NCBI RefSeq assembly: GCF_003429665.1
Contig: NZ_QUWK01000010.1
Location: 1 to 64,000, forward strand
Direction of reading: 5' to 3'
Length of the DNA: 64,000 nt
Source: Sphaerochaeta halotolerans
GTDB taxonomy: Bacteria; Spirochaetota; Spirochaetia; Sphaerochaetales; Sphaerochaetaceae
Positions 33,529 through 41,379 of this stretch are shown here, in pieces (position 1 is the first letter of the stretch; every line of letters starts with the position of its first letter). The notes beneath the pieces were generated by a model. It was not told where the DNA came from, searched no databases, and worked only from the letters and a program-made list of their open reading frames with translations. Made by a program: the position numbers and the translations under genes.

Positions 33529-34749
33529 TTATTTCTTTGAAAACTCCTTCTCTTTCTTGCGGAGCGCGGCTCTTTGCGCTTTTTCTTCTCGTCTCAAGGT
33601 TCGATATTGTGTACGCATCTCGCGTCGCAAATCTGCCAGTTCACTCTGTAGAGCTTTCTTGTCAGCTATATCAGCAACAGATTCCTTGGCTTTCAATTGG
33701 GATATCTTTGCAAGCATCTCTTCCTTGTATTTGTCCGAATCAGAGAGAATACGAACTTCTGATGACTTCTTCGTACGATAGATATCGAGCATGACTGCAC
33801 CAAGGACAACCACTCCGGTAAAAAATGTCTGGTACTGTGACTGCAAATCCATCGATGGCAGTCCAGCACGTAACACACTCATGATATACACACCAATCAT
33901 GGTACCGAAGACAGAACCAGCTCCTCCGCTGAGGCTTGTTCCTCCGATGACAGCCCCTGCAATAGCATAGAGTTCGAAACCCTGTCCTTGGGCAGGCATC
34001 ACCGTAGTGTAGACTGCAGCAAAAGCAATACCACCGATTCCAGCAAGGAAGCCACTGATTACGTAAGCCATCATCTCCCATTTTGCAACATCAATACCAC
34101 TGAGACGTGCAGCTTCCTTGTTTGAACCAACTGCGAAAATATACCGTCCCATCTTGGTTCTCGTAAGAATGATATAGGCAATAAAAGCTGTACCAAAGAG
34201 CACAATTGCTCCAGTAGGGTAGGATGTATTGTCTTCTGTGATGAATTTGAAGATTCCTTTGAACCAGCTATCTGCAGAACCACGAGCAGGGAACGTAGCA
34301 CTGCGCACATTCGAAACAATGGAACCAGTTCCTAAGCTAATCATCATAGTTCCAAGAGTTGCGATAAAAGGAGGCAACTTCAGTCGACTTACCAGAATAC
34401 CGTTAAAAAGACCGAAGGAGGTAGCGACGATGATGATCAGAATCAAGGAAAGCCACATAGGCCATCCCCAGGTTTTATATGCAGTTCCCCCGATGATTGT
34501 GGCGGCCATCATCACCGTACCACAAGAGAGATCAATTCCACCGGTGATAATGACGAATGTCACCCCGATAGCTAAGAATCCAATATAGTAGGAAGAGTCA
34601 AGAATGTTTACCAACGTTATATAAGAGAAGAAATTTCTACCGAACAAAGAAAAAAATGCATAGATAATGACGAGAGCCAATGGGGCAAGCATTTTCTGAA
34701 GGCTCAATCCTTTCTTTTTTTTCAACTCAATAGTATCATCCGTTTTCAT
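33529..34749 (-). CDS. Sugar ABC transporter permease (RbsC-like) with a long charged C-terminal tail
   Basis: This 406-residue inner-membrane permease is of the RbsC/XylH type. The first 320 residues hold about 8-10 hydrophobic helices and the family block GGIDLSCGTVMMAATIIGG, then RLSGIDVAKWEMMAYVISGF and GGTSLSGGAGSVFGTMIGV. After VVVLGAVMLDIYRTKKS, a cytoplasmic tail of about 80 residues follows (RILSDSDKYKEEMLAKISQL through RREEKAQRAALRKKEKEF). It is rich in Lys, Arg and Glu and likely helical. Ordinary RbsC proteins end within a few residues of the last helix, so this extension is unusual. AGGAG precedes the ATG. It lies between the ATPase and binding-protein genes. Confidence 0.9.
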   Translation of the reverse strand: MKTDDTIELKKKKGLSLQKMLAPLALVIIYAFFSLFGRNFFSYITLVNILDSSYYIGFLAIGVTFVIITGGIDLSCGTVMMAATIIGGTAYKTWGWPMWLSLILIIIVATSFGLFNGILVSRLKLPPFIATLGTMMISLGTGSIVSNVRSATFPARGSADSWFKGIFKFITEDNTSYPTGAIVLFGTAFIAYIILTRTKMGRYIFAVGSNKEAARLSGIDVAKWEMMAYVISGFLAGIGGIAFAAVYTTVMPAQGQGFELYAIAGAVIGGTSLSGGAGSVFGTMIGVYIMSVLRAGLPSMDLQSQYQTFFTGVVVLGAVMLDIYRTKKSSEVRILSDSDKYKEEMLAKISQLKAKESVADIADKKALQSELADLRREMRTQYRTLRREEKAQRAALRKKEKEFSKK

Positions 34750-34761
34750 CTATGGCTTCTC

Positions 34762-36258
34762 CTATCCATGTTGTGTTGCCAGTTCCATAATCTTTTCCTG
34801 GGTTGCCTCTTCAATATTGAGGAATCCAGTGAGTTTTCCCTCACACATTACAGCAATACGGTCACTCATCCTCAGTATTTCATTCAGTTCACTGCTGATC
34901 ATGATGATAGACTTTCCTTCTTTGGCCAGTTCATTCATCAAGTGATAGATTTCACTCTTGGCACCTACATCAATTCCTCGTGTCGGTTCATCAAAAATGA
35001 GTACGGAACAATTTTTGATCAACCACTTTGCAATAACCACTTTCTGCTGGTTGCCCCCCGATAGATTTTGTACAAACTGATCGAGTGAGGGTGTCTTTAC
35101 ATTCAGTTTCTCTATATTTTCTGCAGCAACCTGATGAAGCTTCGAGCGGGGAAGGAAGAGTGTTGGACAGAGATCTTCATAGGATGCCATGACGGCATTT
35201 GCCTCCACTGACAGTCTAATCGCCAAACCAAAGCGTTTTCGATCCTCTGAAAGATACCCAATACCGTTGAGCACTGCATCCTTGGGGCTTTCAATGATTG
35301 TTCTTTCCCCATTGACATATATAGTCCCAGAGGCTTTATCGGCGCCAAAAAGAGCCCTCATCGTCTCAGTCCTGCCTGCGCCCATGAGCCCTGAGAACCC
35401 AAGGATTTCTCCTTTATGCAATTCAAATGAGATGTTTTGTACGAGTTTACCTGCATTAAGGTTCTCCACTTTCAAGACCACCGGTGCATCTTTTGGAACG
35501 TTGCTTTTGGATTTTGGCTGCTCATAGATAACACGACCAACCATCATGTTGATCATCTCGTCCTTGCTTAATTCCTTGGTCAGCTTGGTCCCTACATATT
35601 CACCGTCCCTCAAGACGGTAACTCGGTCAGTGATGACACCTATTTCATCCAGGCGGTGGCTGATGTAGATCATTCCAATCCCATTCTTTGCCAAATCTTT
35701 CATAATGGAGAAGAGGTCGTTAATCTCCCTATCCGTCAAGGCAGCGGTAGGTTCATCAAGAATCAGAACCTTAAGATTGTGGGAGACAGCTTTTGCTATC
35801 TCGACCATCTGTTGTTTTCCAACGGTAAGATTACTTACCGTTTCTTCTGGATCAATGGACATATTCAACCGGGCGAACAATTCTCTAGCTTTCTTGTTCT
35901 GTTCTTTTTCATCCAAGAACCAACCACCAAGTTTAGTAGACTCGCGACCTATGAATAGATTTTGGGCAACAGTAAGATGTTCCATCATGTTCAACTCTTG
36001 GTGCACGATTGCAATTCCTGCATCCAATGCTTCCTTCGGACCTTGAGGATTGAACAACTTTCCCATGTAATAGATTTCGCCTGAGTCTTTTGGAAATATA
36101 CCGGTAAGGGCCTTCATCAGCGTTGATTTGCCAGCCCCATTTTCACCGACAATTGCATGAATTTCGCCTTCATACAAATCGAAGTCTACACCCTTGAGTG
36201 CATGTACGCCGGCAAATCGCTTGTCAATAGCTTTCATCGACAGGATTACATTACTCAC
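34762..36258 (-). CDS. Sugar ABC transporter ATPase (RbsA/MglA-like, two nucleotide-binding domains)
   Basis: This 498-residue cytoplasmic ATPase energises the RbsC-like permease. The start is a GTG at 36258 because AAGGAG lies 8 bases upstream; the longer ATG frame has no ribosome site and crosses the promoter region. Domain 1 has Walker A GENGAGKSTLMK, signature LTVGKQQMVEIAKA and Walker B LILDEPTAAL. Domain 2 has the degenerate P-loop region of this family (GLMGAGRTETMRAL), signature LSGGNQQKVVIAKW and Walker B LIFDEPTRGIDVG. It is the first gene of the operon, directly downstream of the LacI operator. Confidence 0.95.
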   Translation of the reverse strand: MSNVILSMKAIDKRFAGVHALKGVDFDLYEGEIHAIVGENGAGKSTLMKALTGIFPKDSGEIYYMGKLFNPQGPKEALDAGIAIVHQELNMMEHLTVAQNLFIGRESTKLGGWFLDEKEQNKKARELFARLNMSIDPEETVSNLTVGKQQMVEIAKAVSHNLKVLILDEPTAALTDREINDLFSIMKDLAKNGIGMIYISHRLDEIGVITDRVTVLRDGEYVGTKLTKELSKDEMINMMVGRVIYEQPKSKSNVPKDAPVVLKVENLNAGKLVQNISFELHKGEILGFSGLMGAGRTETMRALFGADKASGTIYVNGERTIIESPKDAVLNGIGYLSEDRKRFGLAIRLSVEANAVMASYEDLCPTLFLPRSKLHQVAAENIEKLNVKTPSLDQFVQNLSGGNQQKVVIAKWLIKNCSVLIFDEPTRGIDVGAKSEIYHLMNELAKEGKSIIMISSELNEILRMSDRIAVMCEGKLTGFLNIEEATQEKIMELATQHG

Positions 36259-36320
36259 AGCCGCATCTCCTTGTACAATTGTATTATTCACATGACTATT
36301 CCTAACTGTCAAGGGAAAAT

Positions 36321-36336
36321 TTGTAAACGTTTACAA
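36321..36336. promoter_or_regulatory. LacI-family operator upstream of the sugar ABC operon
   Basis: TTGTAAACGTTTACAA is a perfect 16-base palindrome with the central CG and flanking AA/TT typical of LacI-family operators. It lies 63 bases before the ATPase start codon, in the promoter region of the operon that ends with the lacI gene itself. Confidence 0.85.
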
Positions 36337-36511
36337 GAATATTAGTCATAGTAAAATAAAGTGGTCTTAGCGCGTTACCTATAAAAGTTTATGAAAATGA
36401 TTGGCACTCGTAGCGTGTGAATTTACTAGAACAATGCTCAGTATTAGAAATGATGATGATACCTTTATATCCCATACAATACAGAAGAGCACAGGAGCAA
36501 GTACCATGCAA

Positions 36512-36760
36512 CTAGAGTGTGTCTTCGTTTGAGAATACCAATTCATATGAAGTATCAGATGCTTTGTAAATTGATTCCAGATCCTTCATGACGAATCCAG
36601 GATTCCAATCCTTATACGTATAATAGGCACAGGTTCCACATGAAGATGAAAGTATCCTTGGTACCGGTGCCAGCCTGCAATCAATATGATAGTCTCTTGC
36701 ATGCTTGAGAAATTGTACCGCTCCATATTGGCTGTGAAATGTTGCGATGAATTGGTTCAT
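36512..36760 (-). CDS. DUF3343 small protein, putative selenium/sulfur carrier
   Basis: This 82-residue soluble protein starts at 36760 (MNQFIATFHSQYGAVQF) just after GGAG and overlaps the stop codon of yedF by one base (TAATG). The sequence matches DUF3343 proteins, which are encoded beside YedE and YedF in selenium-using anaerobes. The cysteines in SSSCGTCAYY (about residue 40) are the candidate chalcogen-binding site. The function has not been proven; a role in handling reduced selenium is inferred from context. Last gene of yedE-yedF-DUF3343. Confidence 0.8.
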   Translation of the reverse strand: MNQFIATFHSQYGAVQFLKHARDYHIDCRLAPVPRILSSSCGTCAYYTYKDWNPGFVMKDLESIYKASDTSYELVFSNEDTL

Positions 36761-36963
36761 TATTTCTCCAATTCCAACATCCATCCATAGTCGGTTTCAA
36801 CGACATCTACATGGTATTTCATTACCTTTGCAAAACGACTTACATTTTCCTTTGCCGCTATGGTGTCAACAAGCACCTTAAGATGCATGATTTTTTTGTC
36901 AACTGCTTTCTTTGTCTCAATTACTGGTTGTGGGCAAGACAGCCCGCGAGCATCAATTTCCAT
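36760..36963 (-). CDS. yedF: TusA/YedF-like sulfurtransferase (selenium metabolism)
   Basis: This small sulfur (or selenium) carrier of the TusA family has 67 residues. The start is the ATG at 36963, with AAGGAGG 6 bases upstream. The active motif is ARGLSCPQPVIETKKAV (Cys-Pro-x-Pro), followed by the usual two-strand layout (LKVLVDTIAAKENVSRFA). The gene overlaps yedE by 11 bases and the DUF3343 gene by 1 base, so the three are translated together. In selenium-using bacteria this YedF type replaces TusA in delivering selenium, presumably towards SelD. That role is inferred from neighbours. Confidence 0.85.
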   Translation of the reverse strand: MEIDARGLSCPQPVIETKKAVDKKIMHLKVLVDTIAAKENVSRFAKVMKYHVDVVETDYGWMLELEK

Positions 36964-38035
36964 TTGTAGCCTCCTTTTTCTTGTTGCCATAGATAATCGT
37001 CAGAGCAATCGTTGTGAGCAGTACAAAACCAAGGATGGTTGCAACCTTGCCTCCAACAGTAGGTCCCTGGGGAGAGGAAGCCAAGGAAAAGTTGTGGGCG
37101 AATGCAGCTCCTGCGAGCATGCCCAGCACGCTGATTGCACTATCACTGTTCCCTTCTCCTGCTAAGATGGTCTGCCTGAGAGGACAACCTCCAAGTAGCA
37201 CGGAACCATACCCGACCAAAGCCATGCCCAGAAAGTTCCACAACACATTGGTATGTGCAACGCTCTGTCCTTCGAATCCAAGCATGAAGTTTCCGGTCAC
37301 CAAATTCATACCTAACGCTGCCACGAATACCATGACCAAACCTGAAAGCAAGGTGAAATCTCTGAAAAGGAAAATATCCCGGATGCCTCCTGCCATGCAA
37401 AACCGGTTCCGTTGTGCCAGAGACCCCACAACAAGCCCTCCTAGGAGGGAGAAAATGATGGGAGCATGCAAGCTACCTGGCCCTGAAGTGCTGAATGAAA
37501 GAAGTGATGGAACAAACAAAAGAATGAGAAGAAGGAATGCAAAAATACCGCCAATGGCACCACCTTCCACATTGGATTGTCTGTAACTTCGTCCAAGGGT
37601 AAATCCTTTGTTCAGTAACACCGAACCAGCAATAATTCCGGAAATGAAACCAAAGAGCCCCACCACTGCGTTTAAATCCCCTCCGGCCAGCCTTAGGATC
37701 ATCCTGAAGGGACATCCAAGGAACACCAATGCTCCAATCATAACAAAAAAAGAGATGATGAAACGAAATACCGGGCTTGAGCCACCTCTTGGTTTGAACT
37801 CTTTTTTGAAAATGCTGATAAGCATCGAGCCCAAGAGCAATCCTATGATCTCCGGCCGAGCATACTGAGCTACAGAGGCTTGATGCAAAGACAAAGAACC
37901 TGCAATGTCGCGATAGAAACAAGCAATACAAAATCCCATGTTTCTGGGATTGCCGAGCAGTACAAGCACCACAGAGATGATGCCTATGATTATTCCTGCA
38001 ACCATAAGCGATTTTTTTTCTCTTGAGACAACCAT
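36953..38035 (-). CDS. yedE: YedE/YeeE-type selenium (or thiosulfate) transporter
   Basis: This 360-residue inner-membrane protein of the YeeE/YedE family has about 9-10 hydrophobic segments. The conserved cysteine motifs of the pore are visible: NPRNMGFCIACFYRD (about 30), FLGCPFRMILRLAGGD (about 104), QRNRFCMAGGIRDI (about 208) and LGGCPLRQTILAGEGNSD (about 282). Family members import thiosulfate; versions beside yedF, DUF3343 and selD are proposed to import a selenium species. GGAGG precedes the ATG. It is transcribed divergently from a cysteine desulfurase and selD, across only 85 bases. Confidence 0.9.
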   Translation of the reverse strand: MVVSREKKSLMVAGIIIGIISVVLVLLGNPRNMGFCIACFYRDIAGSLSLHQASVAQYARPEIIGLLLGSMLISIFKKEFKPRGGSSPVFRFIISFFVMIGALVFLGCPFRMILRLAGGDLNAVVGLFGFISGIIAGSVLLNKGFTLGRSYRQSNVEGGAIGGIFAFLLLILLFVPSLLSFSTSGPGSLHAPIIFSLLGGLVVGSLAQRNRFCMAGGIRDIFLFRDFTLLSGLVMVFVAALGMNLVTGNFMLGFEGQSVAHTNVLWNFLGMALVGYGSVLLGGCPLRQTILAGEGNSDSAISVLGMLAGAAFAHNFSLASSPQGPTVGGKVATILGFVLLTTIALTIIYGNKKKEATNGN

Positions 38036-38120
38036 ATTACCTCCATATAAACCCTATTGTAACCTTTATATTAATAAAAAAACAATGGTAATTTTTAGTG
38101 TATTATGCTACGCTTGCTCC

Positions 38121-39296
38121 ATGAAAACCATCTACCTCGATAATGGTGCTACCTCTTGGCCCAAAGCACCCACAGTTGCAACAGCAGTTGCTTCGTTCAT
38201 ACGTGAACGTGCGGTGAACATAGGGAGAGGCAGCTATAATCGGGCTTATGAAACCGCTTTGGAAATACAAGCATGCAGAGACAAACTGGGAAAATTCTTT
38301 GGAGCCAGCGACAGCAGAAATGTAACCTTCAGTCTCAACGTAACCCATGCGCTGAACACATTGATTGCAGGACTCTTTACAGCTGAGGACCATGTGCTGG
38401 TCAGTGGAATGGAACACAATGCTGTTATGCGTCCATTGTCGCAGTTTGGAATCCCCTATTCCATCATTCCTTGCAACGCTGAAGGTTTTTTGCAAATTGA
38501 ACAAATACCTCAACTTGTTACAGAACACACAAAAGCAATCATCATGACGCAAGCATCAAATGTCACTGGTAGCATCCAACCTGTCAGGGACGTTGCCGCC
38601 ATCGCAAAAACATATGGTCTTATGCTTCTCATTGATGCTGCCCAGCTACCTCTTTCTTCAAACCTTTCCCTGATTGCTGATGGAATAGATGCTATTGCCT
38701 TTACTGGACACAAAAGTCTGTTGGGTCCACAGGGCGTCGGGGGATTAATTGTATCCGATCAGTTGGCAAACCTTGTCAAACCTTGGGCCGCAGGTGGTAC
38801 CGGAAGCAAGAGTGCCCTGCTGCAGATGCCGGACTTTCTTCCCGATAAATTCGAAGCGGGAACACAGAATCTCCCTGGGATAATTGGGCTATCAGCTGCA
38901 TTGGATTACATTAATGAGAACAAAACAGACATCATTGGACATGAACAGAAACTCACAGAGATTCTGCTCTCTGCATTTTTAACAGATGATCGCCTCAGGG
39001 TAATAGGCCCGAAGGACATGTGTAATCGTACCAGCGTTATCAGCGTTGATTTTCCTGGTCTGGACAATGCAAAGGTTGCAGACATGCTGTTTCTCCGCGC
39101 TGGTATTGAGACAAGGGTAGGGTTGCATTGTGCCCCCATCGCCCATAGGAGCATAGGGACGTTTCCCAGCGGAACCGTACGTTTCAGTCTCGGGTATGCA
39201 ACGACAGAGGAAGAGATCCAGAAGACAATTGAAGCATGCTCCCAGGTATTGGATGATATGCATTCCAAGCAATTCCATACAATTGCTTCGGAATGA
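38121..39296 (+). CDS. Cysteine desulfurase / selenocysteine lyase (class V aminotransferase fold)
   Basis: This PLP enzyme of 391 residues is similar to the NifS/CsdB group. It probably releases sulfur or selenium from cysteine or selenocysteine for SelD. The start at 38121 (MKTIYLDNGATSWPKAP) is the natural one because family members begin here; no clear ribosome site precedes it, and a TATTAT box lies only about 15 bases upstream, so a leaderless or short-leader transcript is possible. Key motifs: LINDxAQ-like LLIDAAQLP, the PLP lysine in FTGHKSLLGPQGVGGL (about 200), RVGLHCAPIAHRSIGT with the catalytic Cys (about 338), and GTVRFSLGYATTEEEI. The next gene is selD, 27 bases downstream. Confidence 0.92.
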   Translation: MKTIYLDNGATSWPKAPTVATAVASFIRERAVNIGRGSYNRAYETALEIQACRDKLGKFFGASDSRNVTFSLNVTHALNTLIAGLFTAEDHVLVSGMEHNAVMRPLSQFGIPYSIIPCNAEGFLQIEQIPQLVTEHTKAIIMTQASNVTGSIQPVRDVAAIAKTYGLMLLIDAAQLPLSSNLSLIADGIDAIAFTGHKSLLGPQGVGGLIVSDQLANLVKPWAAGGTGSKSALLQMPDFLPDKFEAGTQNLPGIIGLSAALDYINENKTDIIGHEQKLTEILLSAFLTDDRLRVIGPKDMCNRTSVISVDFPGLDNAKVADMLFLRAGIETRVGLHCAPIAHRSIGTFPSGTVRFSLGYATTEEEIQKTIEACSQVLDDMHSKQFHTIASE

Positions 39297-39323
39297 AACT
39301 AACTAAATTATAAGGATGAACGT

Positions 39324-40352
39324 ATGCAAGAAGTAAAACTTACGCAGATGGTCGAGACAAGTGGTTGTGCAGCAAAGTTAGCTCCAGGCACCTTGCATCA
39401 AGTCTTGGATAGCCTACCGGTGATGCACAGCCCTGATCTTTTGGAAGGGTATGAAGGGAGTGATGATGCCTTTGTCCATACATTACCTTCAGCGGATGAT
39501 ACCGTGATGCTCCAAACAGTAGATTTTTTCCCACCTATGGTGGATGATCCCTACCTGTTTGGGCAGGTTGCAGCTGCAAACGCGCTCAGCGATATCTATG
39601 CGATGGGAGGGGAACCCAAGGTTGCCTTGAATTTGGTGTGCTTTCCCTCCTGCCTTGATCTTTCGGTTCTGCGAGAGATTCTCCTAGGAGGTCAGAGCAA
39701 GGTAGGAGAGGCAGGTGCGGTTATTGCCGGGGGACACACCATCAGTGATCCTACCCCAAAATATGGGTTGTGCGTAACTGGATTTGCATCCAAGAAAAGT
39801 ATTTGGGCGAATAGTGGGGCAGAAGTGGGTGATTTACTGGTACTTACCAAGCCGCTTGGTGTAGGAATCATCAATACTGCTGTCAAGGCTGGTCAGGCCA
39901 GTGAAGTCGCAACAAAAAAGGCAATCGAAAGTATGACCATGTTGAACAAGCAGGCACGAGATGAAGCCTCTGCTTTCACAGTTCACGCAGCGACTGATAT
40001 CACAGGGTTTTCCCTGATTGGACATGCAACTGAAATGGCTGTCGCTTCAAAGGTTGGCATTACCTTATATGCATCCAAAGTTCCCCTATTCCAAGAAGCA
40101 CTTGTATATGCACAGATGGGATTGAACCCGGGAGGGATGTACAAAAATCGAGAATATCTGGAACAGAAGGTTTCTTTGCGGGACTCCTTCGCACAAGAAA
40201 TGCTTGATGTGTTGTATGATCCCCAGACCTCGGGAGGACTCTTGCTCAGCATGAAGGAGAAGGATGCTGTTGCCTACAGTCGCAATACTGGATACCCAAT
40301 TATTGGCTCAGTTGGACCTGAAGGAAACACGCCCATCAGCATTCACCAATAA
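39324..40352 (+). CDS. selD: Selenophosphate synthetase (selenide, water dikinase)
   Basis: This 342-residue enzyme makes selenophosphate from selenide and ATP. The N-terminal active site reads SGCAAKLAPG, with cysteine at residue 15 where many versions have selenocysteine, so the Sec-independent form is encoded. It carries the ATP-binding glycine-rich and acidic segments (GSDDAFVHTLP, LQTVDFFPPMVDDPYLFGQ, ANALSDIYAMGG, AGGHTISD) and DPQTSGGLLLS near the end. AAGGATG precedes the ATG. Together with the desulfurase and the divergent yedE-yedF-DUF3343 it forms a selenium-processing cluster. selA, selB and tRNA-Sec are not in the window. Confidence 0.96.
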   Translation: MQEVKLTQMVETSGCAAKLAPGTLHQVLDSLPVMHSPDLLEGYEGSDDAFVHTLPSADDTVMLQTVDFFPPMVDDPYLFGQVAAANALSDIYAMGGEPKVALNLVCFPSCLDLSVLREILLGGQSKVGEAGAVIAGGHTISDPTPKYGLCVTGFASKKSIWANSGAEVGDLLVLTKPLGVGIINTAVKAGQASEVATKKAIESMTMLNKQARDEASAFTVHAATDITGFSLIGHATEMAVASKVGITLYASKVPLFQEALVYAQMGLNPGGMYKNREYLEQKVSLRDSFAQEMLDVLYDPQTSGGLLLSMKEKDAVAYSRNTGYPIIGSVGPEGNTPISIHQ

Positions 40353-40429
40353 GGACAAACTATCCAAGGTAACTGCTGAAGGGCAATATGACTTTGATTA
40401 CGCATTGCTTTTACAGCAATGGAAGATGA

Positions 40430-41377
40430 TTACTGAACTTCCCCAATCTCTTTCAGATAGTTCTCAGCAACCATTCGGGGAGACTGGCCCTCAACTGCAA
40501 TCCTACTATTCAGCAGTTGCAGGGTTTCAAGATCAAGACTCTTGAACACCGGTTCAAGAATCGTGGCAATCTCAGGGCTCTGCTCGAGTGCTGACTTTCG
40601 GATGATTGGGGAGGGAGCATAGACCGGTTGTATGTTCTTCGTGTCAGTGAGGACCTGCAAGCCCAATGCAGCAAGCTGTCCATCGGTACCGTAAGCCATC
40701 GCTGCATTGACCTGTTCCTGTCCAGAGGCTGCTGCTTGTTCTGTAAGGGTGGTGTTTCCACCAGCGAAAACCAAAAGCTGGTTCTCACGCAGAGAGAATC
40801 CGTACCCTTTTTCAAAGGCGGGGAGTGCAGCCTCACTGGAAACAAACTCTTCGCTCGCCGCAAGCTTGAAATGGCCTCCTGCATTCACATAGGCAGCAAG
40901 GTCCTCCAGGGTTTCCAAGGATTCCCTTTCAGCAAGGTCCCCTCGTACTGCAATTGCCCAGGTGTTGTTGGCTGGAGCAGGCGTAAGCCAGACAATATTG
41001 TTAGCGTTCAAGTCAAGCTCAGCCGCCTTTTTGTAGCCGGCTTGGAAATCCTTCCAAAGATCTGCTTCGCTCTCTCCAGAGAAGAAGTAGTAAGCATTGC
41101 CTGTATACTCTGGGTAGATATCAATTTCCCCGGCGGTGATAGCAGAACGAACGATGGGGGTAGACCCCGTCTGAGTTTTATCAACCACACGGAAGCCATT
41201 GTTTTCCAGCATCAGTACAATCATGTTTCCTAGCAAGGCACCTTCTGTATCTATTTTTGAACCAACGGTAATCGTAGGTTTGCCAGTACTTTCCTTTGTC
41301 CCTGTAGTGAAAGCAGGAGTGGTTAGCAGTGCAAGAGCCAAGAGTGCAAAGAGTACCTTTTTCGTGAATTGTTTCAT
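40430..41377 (-). CDS. Glycine betaine/choline-type ABC substrate-binding protein (OsmF/OpuCC-like)
   Basis: This periplasmic binding protein for a quaternary-amine osmolyte or related compound has 315 residues. A signal peptide (MKQFTKKVLFALLALALLT) ends near FTTGTKES. The mature fold is of the OpuAC type: ITVGSKIDTEGALLGNMIVL, then YPEYTGNAYYFFSG, LTPAPANNTWAIAVRG and FAGGNTTLTEQAAASGQEQV. Aromatic residues suited to betaine binding are present (YTGNAYYFF). The gene follows the flavin oxidoreductase gene by 2 bases on the minus strand, with GGAGG inside the latter's end. The permease and ATPase genes are divergent at 42.9-46 kb, so the transporter is split over two transcripts. Confidence 0.88.
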   Translation of the reverse strand: MKQFTKKVLFALLALALLTTPAFTTGTKESTGKPTITVGSKIDTEGALLGNMIVLMLENNGFRVVDKTQTGSTPIVRSAITAGEIDIYPEYTGNAYYFFSGESEADLWKDFQAGYKKAAELDLNANNIVWLTPAPANNTWAIAVRGDLAERESLETLEDLAAYVNAGGHFKLAASEEFVSSEAALPAFEKGYGFSLRENQLLVFAGGNTTLTEQAAASGQEQVNAAMAYGTDGQLAALGLQVLTDTKNIQPVYAPSPIIRKSALEQSPEIATILEPVFKSLDLETLQLLNSRIAVEGQSPRMVAENYLKEIGEVQ

Positions 41378-41379
41378 GA

